Below, one piece after another: positions 41,097-47,455 of a DNA stretch of 50,363 bases. The position numbers were made by a program, and so were the translations under genes. Under the pieces are notes generated by a model. The model was not told the DNA's origin. It made no database searches and was given only the letters and a program-made list of their open reading frames with translations. The stretch is from assembly GCF_001578775.1 (NCBI RefSeq), contig NZ_KQ969062.1, forward strand, positions 898,001 to 948,363, written 5' to 3'. The DNA comes from Streptococcus cristatus (GTDB lineage Bacteria; Bacillota; Bacilli; Lactobacillales; Streptococcaceae). Positions within the stretch are counted from its first letter, which is position 1. Each line of letters opens with the position of its first letter.

Positions 41097-41123
41097 AAAA
41101 TCCCTCATATTGAGGGAGATAAT
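41093..41123 (+). promoter_or_regulatory. candidate late promoter 4 (lysis module)
   Basis: GTAAAAAATCCC (41093-41104) overlaps the DUF859 stop codon; GATAAT (41118-41123) lies 17 nt after the T of ATCCC. A hairpin, TCCCTCA-TAT-TGAGGGA (41101-41117), overlaps the box and lacks a T tract. Confidence 0.5.
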
Positions 41124-41154
41124 TAAATCATAAACAAATAAAGGAGGCGTAACT

Positions 41155-41421
41155 ATGCTAAAAGTTACCAAAACACGACAAACCACCGCAGAATTTTATG
41201 TGACTGAAGACGAGCAAGAGCATCTTGTGAAAACAACTGTCATCAATACAGACAATAATGCGGTCTCTAATGTGATCGAAACGTTACATGATCCAGAGCT
41301 TTATGCTAAACACCGAAAAGATATGCGCAAAGATGAGCAAAATCTGCGAAATCTACGCTATCAAATCGAAGATGAAATCTTGGCGGAGCTTGACGCAGCT
41401 GGCAAAGCAGAAACAGCGTAG
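41155..41421 (+). CDS. hypothetical phage protein before the holins
   Basis: The 88-residue protein starts MLKVTKTRQTTAEFYVTEDE and has a beta-rich first half and a charged helical second half. AAAGGAGG precedes the start. Small proteins in this place are common in streptococcal phages; the family is not recognised with confidence. Confidence 0.72.
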   Translation: MLKVTKTRQTTAEFYVTEDEQEHLVKTTVINTDNNAVSNVIETLHDPELYAKHRKDMRKDEQNLRNLRYQIEDEILAELDAAGKAETA

Positions 41422-41430
41422 AGGTGGTAG

Positions 41431-41826
41431 ATGCAAGAACCAGATGGACTTTGGGCGATTCTCAATGTCGTAAAGGATTTTTACGAAACAGGTATCGACG
41501 ACCACTTTTTCGTATTCATTCTATTGGTACTAGTTGTGGCTGATGTCGTCACAGGATTTTGTAAAGCATGGGCACTTAAAAACTTTTCGAGTCGAAAAGC
41601 TCGAACTGGGATCGTGACCCACTCAGCAATTTTCGTTATTGCAGCAATCGGTTATCCATTTTTCCTCTTTGCCAATGCCGGCTCACTAGCTGATATGATT
41701 ATAACAGCTCTTTGTGCAAGCTACGGTGCCAGCTTAGTGACAAATTTGGATATTTTAGGGCTTAAAATACCCTATGTTACCACGTTTATAAACGAAAGGG
41801 TCGATAACCACAAGAAAAAGGAGTGA
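41431..41826 (+). CDS. phage holin (Cph1/holin 4 family)
   Basis: The 131-residue protein has three to four hydrophobic helices (for example HFFVFILLVLVVADVVTGFC and THSAIFVIAAIGYPFFLFAN), the DVVTGFCKAW signature and a charged C-terminus (NERVDNHKKKE). It permeabilises the membrane to release endolysin. GAGGTGG precedes the ATG. Confidence 0.88.
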   Translation: MQEPDGLWAILNVVKDFYETGIDDHFFVFILLVLVVADVVTGFCKAWALKNFSSRKARTGIVTHSAIFVIAAIGYPFFLFANAGSLADMIITALCASYGASLVTNLDILGLKIPYVTTFINERVDNHKKKE

Positions 41827-41829
41827 TAT

Positions 41830-42033
41830 ATGAAATTATCAAACTCACAGTATGATGTAGCAAAAAAGGCAGTTACAGTTGTTGTGCCAGCAGCTATCAC
41901 GCTAATTACAGGGCTTGGCGCTCTGTATAAATTTGATACAACAGCTATTACAGGTACAATTGCTCTATGCGCTACGTTTGCTGGGACAGTGCTTGGTGTG
42001 TCAAGCAAAAAATATCAGGAAGAAAATCAATAA
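41830..42033 (+). CDS. second holin (r1t type)
   Basis: The 67-residue protein has two hydrophobic helices (VTVVVPAAITLITGLGALYK and ITGTIALCATFAGTVLGVSS) and a polar tail KKYQEENQ, as in Phage_r1t holins. It follows the first holin by 3 nt with AAAAGGAG in the upstream coding end. The pair may act as holin and antiholin. Confidence 0.85.
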   Translation: MKLSNSQYDVAKKAVTVVVPAAITLITGLGALYKFDTTAITGTIALCATFAGTVLGVSSKKYQEENQ

Positions 42034-42044
42034 GGAGGTCTAGC

Positions 42045-42176
42045 ATGAAAGCGATAGGCAGAGTGATTTTGTTGCTATTACTGATACCGTTAGTGTTTCC
42101 AATCGGATTTATTGCGATCATGCTTGACCCGTTTTTAGTATTATTAGAGGAGGAAAATAATGGCAACGACAAATGA
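42045..42176 (+). CDS. third small membrane protein of the lysis module
   Basis: The 43-residue ORF (ATG 42045 behind TAAGGAGG) is MKAIGRVILLLLLIPLVFPI followed by GFIAIMLDPFLVLLEEE and a short polar end: one long or two short membrane helices. It overlaps the endolysin start by 17 nt and carries that gene's GAGGAGG site. It may modulate lysis; the family is not recognised. Confidence 0.7.
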   Translation: MKAIGRVILLLLLIPLVFPIGFIAIMLDPFLVLLEEENNGNDK

Positions 42177-42906
42177 TGTAATTTTGTTTGCTAAGAATTT
42201 AGCTGATAATGGCATTGGGGTTGATCAAGATGGAGCATGGGGAACACAATGTGTAGACTTACCAAATGCTATCTCTAGTCAGCTTTTTGGCAAGGCTCTC
42301 TGGGGCAATGCTATTGATCTGCTTAACTCGGCAGCTAGTTTGGGCTACGAAGTTGAGTATAACGAGGCAGGAAATATGGACAGTAAACCTCGTGCTAGTG
42401 CGGTCTTCGTTATGGAGACAGTCTATATCTATGGGCATCCTTACGGTCATACAGGGGTTGTGATCGAGGATAGCGACGGCTATACCATGAAAACAATCGA
42501 ACAAAACATTGATGGCAATGCAGACAGTCTGTATATCGGTGGCCCTGCTCGATACAATACCCGTAATTTTGACGGTGTGGTTGGTTGGTTCTATTTCCCG
42601 ACAGACGACACTAGCTATACACCAGCTACGGCATCAGAGCCGTTCTCTGGTGAGGTAGAGATTCATGAAGAAAGTGGCACATTCACAGTAGAGGTTTCTG
42701 CTCTCAATGTCCGAATAGCTGCCGGCTTAAACGCCGAAATCGTAGCAGTCTATACAGCAGGCCAAGAAATCAATTATGATGGCTGGTGTGATAAAGATGG
42801 CTATATCTGGATCACATACATTGGTGGTTCAGGAAATCGTCGTTACGTAGCAGTTGGCCAATCAGAAAAAGGTCAGCGCGTGACAAGCTTTGGTAGTTTT
42901 AAATAA
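42160..42906 (+). CDS. endolysin: CHAP domain plus SH3b
   Basis: The 248-residue protein has an N-terminal CHAP domain (about 1-148) with Cys31 (GTQCVDL), His97 (YGHTGVV) and the Glu114-Asn116 motif (IEQN), and a C-terminal SH3b wall-binding domain (about 165-240; SALNVRIAAGLNAEIVAVYT). It cleaves peptidoglycan at lysis after the holin acts. No signal peptide is seen, consistent with holin dependence. Confidence 0.92.
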   Translation: MATTNDVILFAKNLADNGIGVDQDGAWGTQCVDLPNAISSQLFGKALWGNAIDLLNSAASLGYEVEYNEAGNMDSKPRASAVFVMETVYIYGHPYGHTGVVIEDSDGYTMKTIEQNIDGNADSLYIGGPARYNTRNFDGVVGWFYFPTDDTSYTPATASEPFSGEVEIHEESGTFTVEVSALNVRIAAGLNAEIVAVYTAGQEINYDGWCDKDGYIWITYIGGSGNRRYVAVGQSEKGQRVTSFGSFK

Positions 42907-42978
42907 AAACGCAGCGGAAACTGCAAAAAATAATTTCTTAATTTAAATCTAAAAAAGAAAGAACCAATTGATCATCTA

Positions 42979-43004
42979 AACCTCTAGTTTGTCTAGAGGT
43001 TTTC
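42979..43004 (+). terminator. late operon terminator
   Basis: AACCTCTAG and CTAGAGGTT form a perfect 9-bp stem around TTTGT, followed by TTTCT. It ends the lytic transcript 70 nt after the endolysin. Confidence 0.75.
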
Positions 43005-43028
43005 TATTGGAATGGAAAATATAGAAAA

Positions 43029-43046
43029 TGTCCGTTTAAACGGACA
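43029..43046. promoter_or_regulatory. perfect 18-bp palindrome near attR
   Basis: TGTCCGTTTAAACGGACA is a perfect inverted repeat. It is followed 6 nt later by TATAAT (43052-43057), so it would cover the -35 region of a promoter reading toward attR. It may bind a dimeric regulator. Confidence 0.55.
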
Positions 43047-43072
43047 TAGAGTATAATTACACGCCATAAAAG

Positions 43073-43089
43073 GGGGCAAAAAAGGGGCA
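43073..43089 (+). repeat. GGGGCA direct repeat, 11-bp period (candidate integrase arm site, right)
   Basis: GGGGCA at 43073-43078 and 43084-43089, same spacing and orientation as the pair at 5186-5202. Both pairs lie on the phage side of the att cores, 115-130 bp away at the right end and 70-100 bp at the left. Confidence 0.5.
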
Positions 43090-43203
43090 AACTTTGTAAA
43101 TAACCATGTCTTGTGAGGTGTTTGTTTGGGTGAAATATTATCGAAAAGATACTATCAGAAAGCTTTGTGTAAAACAGTGTATTCTCTGTCACAATGGGGT
43201 TAA

Positions 43204-43218
43204 TCCGGCAGGGGACAT
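43204..43218 (+). other. attR core
   Basis: TCCGGCAGGGGACAT repeats the attL core. The sequence to its left is phage and does not form a tRNA. To its right is a tRNA-type terminator and then debris of another element. Confidence 0.9.
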
Positions 43219-43230
43219 TAAACAACACTT

Positions 43231-43256
43231 AAAACCCTTGATTAACAAGGGTTTTT
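43231..43256 (+). terminator. terminator beyond attR
   Basis: AAAACCCTTG and CAAGGGTTTT form a 10-bp stem around ATTAA, followed by a further T and G. It resembles the hairpin after attL and is probably the original terminator of tRNA-Arg or of the older integrase. Confidence 0.75.
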
Positions 43257-43309
43257 GTTATATTTGACCCAAATCTGCCCCAAAAGTTTCGAAAATATTT
43301 CTTATTCGA

Positions 43310-43640
43310 TTATGATTTTTTCTTCTTATATTTTTCTAGCAAAAGTAGGGTGTGCTGATCAAGTGGAATTTTTTCGGATGCTGCTTTTGGTTTTAGTAGA
43401 TTTGAAGCCTGTATTAGTATGATAATCTCATGTTTTATTGACAGCTATATTTTTCGCTTGATTGTCTATATCGTCCCAAGTAAAGCCAAGGCACTCCCAA
43501 AATCGAACTCCAGTCACAGAAATTATATAAAGGATAAAATAGGACTTGTATTCTAACTTCTGGCTAGTAATTTCAAGTAATTTTAATATTTGAATTGGAT
43601 CCTTGTCCTCCACATTATCAAGAATTTTTAGGTTTGCGTT
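43310..43640 (-). pseudogene. tyrosine integrase remnant (catalytic domain)
   Basis: On the minus strand about 110 codons of an integrase survive: ILDNVEDKDPIQILKLLE, YIISVTGVRFWECLGFTWDD (with the first catalytic Arg), then an in-frame TGA (43428-43430), DYHTNTGFKSTKTKSSIRK, a frameshift in six Ts (43369-43374, plus strand), and IPLDQHTLLLLEKYKKKKS to a TAA at 43310. It lacks the His-x-x-Arg and Tyr motifs, so it is dead. It is not a copy of the intact int. Its place 92 bp from the att core mirrors that of the intact gene. Confidence 0.85.
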
Positions 43641-44297
43641 GATCTTGTTTATCTTTGTCCAAATCTAAAATATCTTGTAGTAATTGCTCGTTATCATGAC
43701 GCTCAATATACCATTTTTGCATAAGTAATTCTATAAACTTCAGCAACTTGTGAGCCTCATTCGGTTCGATATCCACTATAAGATTTATATCTTTTTCTGG
43801 ATGGGCGCCAATGTTTCCAAGTTTTCGTAGAGCATCGAGTACATTTTTAGTGCTTGGGTCAACAGACTCTTTTAAAGCATCTATCTCATCTACTAACCTT
43901 GCTTTAGAAATTCCCCAAAAATCTCTAATCATTCCTTGTAGACAACGTCTAGAGAGGGTAGCAGAAGCTTTAGGGCTGAGATTTAAGATAGCGTGAGCTT
44001 CTTGATAATCACTCCTGATAGCCTGAGGAATGTAGTCTGGGTAGACTTTAGCAAGTGAAATTGGATTGAAGTGCATAATGCGATTTGGAAATTGACTACC
44101 AACGCCCACGATATCAATCGAAACTTTATGACAGTTTGGACAGTTTAGGCTTTGAATTAACACTTCATCTTTTTTTGATTCTGAAGTATTCTGGTGGGGG
44201 AAAGCATCTAAGAAATAGTGTCTCTTTTCTCGATAGGTATGTTATGATACGGAACAGGGGAACCGCAGAACAAGCAGAATAGTTTACTAGAATCCAT
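43618..44297 (-). pseudogene. DUF4145 domain protein, frameshifted
   Basis: ATG 44297 behind GGAGA reads MDSSKLFCLFCGSPVPYHNI then PIEKRDTIS and a stop. The neighbouring frame continues HYFLDAFPHQNTSESKKDEV, CPNCHKVSIDIVG and the DUF4145 core (LSPKASATLSRRCLQGMIRD, LRKLGNIGAHPEKDINLIVD) to 43618. The shift maps near 44218-44232; one base more restores about 226 residues with an N-terminal CxxC pair and a second CxxC, likely a zinc ribbon. DUF4145 is common in restriction and abortive-infection proteins. Internal GTG 44163 could still give a 181-residue product. Its promoter/leader resembles that of the 8760-9497 gene. Confidence 0.8.
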
Positions 44298-44323
44298 AAG
44301 ATTTCTCCAATCATTTTATTTTG

Positions 44324-44332
44324 ATTATACCA
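44324..44332 (-). promoter_or_regulatory. extended -10 promoter of the DUF4145 gene
   Basis: TGGTATAAT on the minus strand, 26 nt before the start. The following leader contains GATTGGAGAAATC (44300-44312), identical to the leader of the metallopeptidase-like gene (9500-9512). Confidence 0.55.
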
Positions 44333-44495
44333 CATTTGAAAGGGGGTGAGGGGGGAACTTGAATAATAAAAAGCCTTGACCTACTTTACACTAGATCAAG
44401 ACCTGCACACTTTGATAAGATTTCACAGTCGGTGTAAAGCGACTGGTTGAAACTTCGCTGGTCATGCGTCCAGCACTGCAATCAACGTGGTTTGG

Positions 44496-44675
44496 CTAGT
44501 CTTTGAATGCCGCCCGGTAGTTGTCTGTCAGTCCCGCTATAAGCAGAGCTGCAGTCCCTCTTATAGTCAGCGGCAGGCTCCGTGCAGTCTCACTCGCAGT
44601 AAAAACGTGTTGGTTACCTAGCCAAACTGAATCACTGAACCACAGTCCCCCTTCAAAAATTTTGCCAATTTGCAT
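44496..44675 (-). CDS. hypothetical small protein in a higher-GC island
   Basis: A 59-residue reading frame, MQIGKIFEGGLWFSDSVWLG..., ends in LPLTIRGTAALLIAGLTDNY and a short tail. AAAGGAG lies upstream, but only 3 nt from the ATG, which is too close for comfort. The base composition is higher in GC than surrounding DNA and several short inverted repeats lie downstream (44370-44450), so a structured RNA is also possible. The family is not recognised. Confidence 0.4.
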   Translation of the reverse strand: MQIGKIFEGGLWFSDSVWLGNQHVFTASETARSLPLTIRGTAALLIAGLTDNYRAAFKD

Positions 44676-44762
44676 CAGCTCCTTTCTTATTAAGGATAAT
44701 ATAACCATATAATATTTTTAGAGAGGTTACATCGGTCCCAAGACTGATTTTTGGAGACGATC

Positions 44763-44909
44763 ATGGAAGATAAAATCATCGAACTTGCTGATTACTTCAT
44801 TAGTGAGAACACAACATACAGAGAAGCTAAAATAGCGTGTGAGAAGCTATTGAGACAAGTCAGCCATGAGATAGAACTCAGGGTGCTAGAAAGTAAATCG
44901 AGAGTATGA
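44763..44909 (+). CDS. small phage-type protein in the remnant
   Basis: A 48-residue helical acidic ORF, MEDKIIELADYFISENTTYR..., with TTGGAG upstream and a TATAAT at 44708-44713. It lies one base before the next ORF start. It resembles the small early proteins of phages and satellites; the family is unknown. Confidence 0.6.
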   Translation: MEDKIIELADYFISENTTYREAKIACEKLLRQVSHEIELRVLESKSRV

Positions 44910-44910
44910 A

Positions 44911-45150
44911 ATGAGATCAAGAAAATATCCGTACAAAACAATAAGACCCCTTCCATCAACGAAAAGGGTCAAGGATGTCATTAAACAATTACAAATCATC
45001 AAGTCGAGTTATCAGAATCCTAGTGAATGCATGAAGCCAAGAGTGAAAGCCTTAGCTGAACTCACTAGTGAAGATATTAGAGATTCCGATTTGGAATTTG
45101 CTCCATCAAAGCTTGTATCTCAACTTTGTGATTTACAATCATCTTTCTAA
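44911..45150 (+). CDS. MRxxKYPY-start protein in the remnant
   Basis: The 79-residue basic protein begins MRSRKYPYKTIRPLPSTKRV and ends with SKLVSQLCDLQSSF. The N-terminal octapeptide matches the prophage ORFs at 8494 and 18126. It supports a phage or satellite origin for the debris beyond attR. The function is unknown. Confidence 0.65.
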   Translation: MRSRKYPYKTIRPLPSTKRVKDVIKQLQIIKSSYQNPSECMKPRVKALAELTSEDIRDSDLEFAPSKLVSQLCDLQSSF

Positions 45151-45239
45151 GATATTGATTAACGATTCTTAAAAAGAGAGTCGGATTTTAGTTTTGTTTG
45201 ATTTCGATTTTCTTACTATAACTTTTTTGTAATTTCTAG

Positions 45240-45267
45240 TTGTATTTTTTAAAAATTCTGCTATAAT
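45240..45267 (+). promoter_or_regulatory. promoter of the amino-acid ABC operon
   Basis: TTGTAT (45240-45245), 16-bp spacer, TATAAT (45262-45267) with an extended TGC in front. It lies 29 nt before the permease start. Confidence 0.7.
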
Positions 45268-45295
45268 GGTATAATATTTATTTAGGAGGAAGAGA

Positions 45296-45937
45296 ATGAG
45301 CTATATTTTGGAAATTTTACCCAGTCTTCTAAGTGGAGCGGCAACTACCTTGCAGGTGTTTGCTTTGGTCTTGGTTTTTTCGATTCCTTTGGGAATTATG
45401 CTAGCATTTTCGATGCAAATTCGCTTGAAGCCCCTGCAATGGCTGCTTAATATTTACATTTGGATTATGCGCGGGACGCCGCTTTTATTGCAGTTAATCT
45501 TCATTTACTATGTTTTGCCAAGTATCGGCATTCGGCTAGATCGGATTCCTGCAGCGATTATTGCCTTTACATTAAACTATGCGGCTTATTTTGCGGAGAT
45601 CTTCCGCGGAGGCATTTCTTCCATTCCGACTGGACAGTATGAGGCTGCGAAGGTTTTGAAATTTACTCCTGTTCAGACGATTCGCCTGATTATTTTGCCG
45701 CAAGTCGTAAAAATTGTGCTACCTAGTGTCTTTAATGAAGTCATGACTTTGGTGAAAGACACCTCTTTGGTTTATGCTTTAGGAATTTCAGATTTGATTT
45801 TGGCTAGTCGTACAGCGGCCAACCGAGATGCCAGTCTGGCACCGATGTTTGTTGCAGGCTTGATTTACTTACTCTTAATCGGTTTGGCCACCTTGATTGC
45901 CAAGCAGGTCGAAAAGAAATTTAGTTATTATAAGTAG
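45296..45937 (+). CDS. polar amino-acid ABC transporter permease
   Basis: The 213-residue protein has five membrane helices and the permease loop EAAKVLKFTPVQTIRLIILP (about 118-137) that contacts the ATPase, with RGTPLLLQLIFIYY near 54. It belongs to the HisM/GlnP family importing polar amino acids or cystine. It is the first gene of a permease-ATPase-binding protein operon with GGAGGAAG upstream. Confidence 0.92.
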   Translation: MSYILEILPSLLSGAATTLQVFALVLVFSIPLGIMLAFSMQIRLKPLQWLLNIYIWIMRGTPLLLQLIFIYYVLPSIGIRLDRIPAAIIAFTLNYAAYFAEIFRGGISSIPTGQYEAAKVLKFTPVQTIRLIILPQVVKIVLPSVFNEVMTLVKDTSLVYALGISDLILASRTAANRDASLAPMFVAGLIYLLLIGLATLIAKQVEKKFSYYK

Positions 45938-45945
45938 GTGCTATT

Positions 45946-46575
45946 ATGTTAGAATTACGAAATATTAGTAAAAAATTTGGTGATAAGCAGATTCTAAAGG
46001 ATTTTAATTTGATTGTGCCTGAAAAGCAAGTATTGGCCATTGTTGGACCTTCTGGCGGAGGGAAGACGACTCTTCTACGTATGCTGGCAGGTTTGGAGAC
46101 AATTGATTCGGGACAAGTGATTTACAATGGAGAGACTTTGGATGTTACTGAACTTGAAAAGCGCAATCTTCTAGGCTTCGTCTTTCAAGATTTTCAGCTC
46201 TTTCCTCATTTGTCTGTCTTGGAAAATTTGACCTTATCACCAATATATACAATGAACATTTCTAAAGAAGAAGCTGAAGAGAAGGCGCAGGGCTTATTGG
46301 CTCGCTTGGGCTTGTCTGAGCATGCCAAGGCCTATCCTTATTCGCTGTCAGGCGGGCAAAAACAGCGGGTCGCATTGGCTCGTGCTATGATGATCAACCC
46401 GGAGATTATCGGATATGATGAGCCGACTTCTGCCTTGGACCCTGCCTTACGCTTGGAAGTAGAAAAACTTATCCTCCAAAATCGAGAAATGGGGATGACA
46501 CAGATTGTGGTCACACATGATTTGCAGTTTGCGGAAAACATTGCGGATTCTATTCTAAAAGTCACACCAAAATAA
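45946..46575 (+). CDS. amino-acid ABC transporter ATP-binding protein
   Basis: The 209-residue protein has Walker A GPSGGGKTT (34-42), Q-loop at VFQDFQLFPH, signature YSLSGGQKQR (about 133-142), Walker B IIGYDEPTSALD and the switch His (VVTHD). It energises the permease encoded 8 nt upstream. Confidence 0.95.
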   Translation: MLELRNISKKFGDKQILKDFNLIVPEKQVLAIVGPSGGGKTTLLRMLAGLETIDSGQVIYNGETLDVTELEKRNLLGFVFQDFQLFPHLSVLENLTLSPIYTMNISKEEAEEKAQGLLARLGLSEHAKAYPYSLSGGQKQRVALARAMMINPEIIGYDEPTSALDPALRLEVEKLILQNREMGMTQIVVTHDLQFAENIADSILKVTPK

Positions 46576-46586
46576 GGGAGGCCCAG

Positions 46587-47435
46587 ATGAAACTAAAGAA
46601 TATTCTTTTGGCCTGTTTGACTTTGATCCTAACTTTTCTGCTCGGTGCTTGTAGTTCCAATGTCAGTGACCCCGGCTTGGATAACTGGAGCAAGTATGAG
46701 GAGAAAAAACAGATTACAATCGGCTTTGATAATACCTTCGTTCCCATGGGATTTGAGCAAAAAGATGGCACTTATGCAGGATTTGATATTGACTTGGCTA
46801 ATGCTGTTTTTGAAGAATATGGAATTAAGGTGAAATGGCAGCCGATTGATTGGGATATGAAAGAAACAGAGTTGACCAACGGCACGATTGACCTTATCTG
46901 GAATGGCTACTCCGCGACGGATGAGAGAAGGGAAAAGGTAGAATTTACCATTCCTTATATGAAAAATGAACAGGTTTTGGTCAGCAAAAAATCCTCTCAT
47001 ATCTCACAGGCCAGTGATATGGAAGGAAAAGTATTGGGTGCTCAAGCAGGATCTTCTGGCTACGTAGCTTTTGAAAGCAATCCTGAAATTTTGAAAACCA
47101 TTGTCAAAAATCATACAGCGACCCAGTACCAAAGCTTCAACGAGGCGTTGATTGACTTGCAAAATGACCGGATTGATGGTCTCTTGATTGACCGTGTTTA
47201 TGCCAATTATTATCTGACAGAAGAAGGCATTTTAGATCAATATTCAGTCTTTTCCGTTGGATTTGAGAGCGAGGACTTTGCGGTCGGGGCTAGAAAGGCG
47301 GACCGTACTTTAGTTGAAAAAGTAAATACTGCTTTTGGAAAATTATACCAAGAGAGAAAATTCCAGAAAATCGCTGAGAAGTGGTTTGGAGAGGATATTT
47401 CGACAGACCAAGTGAAAGCATATAAAAACAACTAG
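46587..47435 (+). CDS. amino-acid ABC transporter substrate-binding lipoprotein
   Basis: The 282-residue protein has a signal peptide with lipobox LGAC (Cys22) and an SBP_bac_3 fold: TIGFDNTFVPMGFEQKDGTY, GFDIDLANAVFEEYGI and IDLIWNGYSATDERREKVEF. The ligand is a polar amino acid or cystine; I cannot decide which. It is anchored outside the membrane. It is the last gene of the operon, and its stop lies in the bidirectional terminator. Confidence 0.93.
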   Translation: MKLKNILLACLTLILTFLLGACSSNVSDPGLDNWSKYEEKKQITIGFDNTFVPMGFEQKDGTYAGFDIDLANAVFEEYGIKVKWQPIDWDMKETELTNGTIDLIWNGYSATDERREKVEFTIPYMKNEQVLVSKKSSHISQASDMEGKVLGAQAGSSGYVAFESNPEILKTIVKNHTATQYQSFNEALIDLQNDRIDGLLIDRVYANYYLTEEGILDQYSVFSVGFESEDFAVGARKADRTLVEKVNTAFGKLYQERKFQKIAEKWFGEDISTDQVKAYKNN

Positions 47436-47455
47436 CAGAAAACTAGTTGTTTTTT
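47428..47455. terminator. bidirectional terminator
   Basis: ACAACTAG and CTAGTTGT form an 8-bp stem around CAGAAAA, with As before and Ts after. It contains the stop codons of both convergent genes. Confidence 0.8.

Noticed and set aside
43106..43267. A 53-codon plus-strand frame crossing attR, with a CxxC pair
   Set aside because: No ribosome binding site, it spans the recombination core, and its second half is the terminator hairpin; probably accidental.
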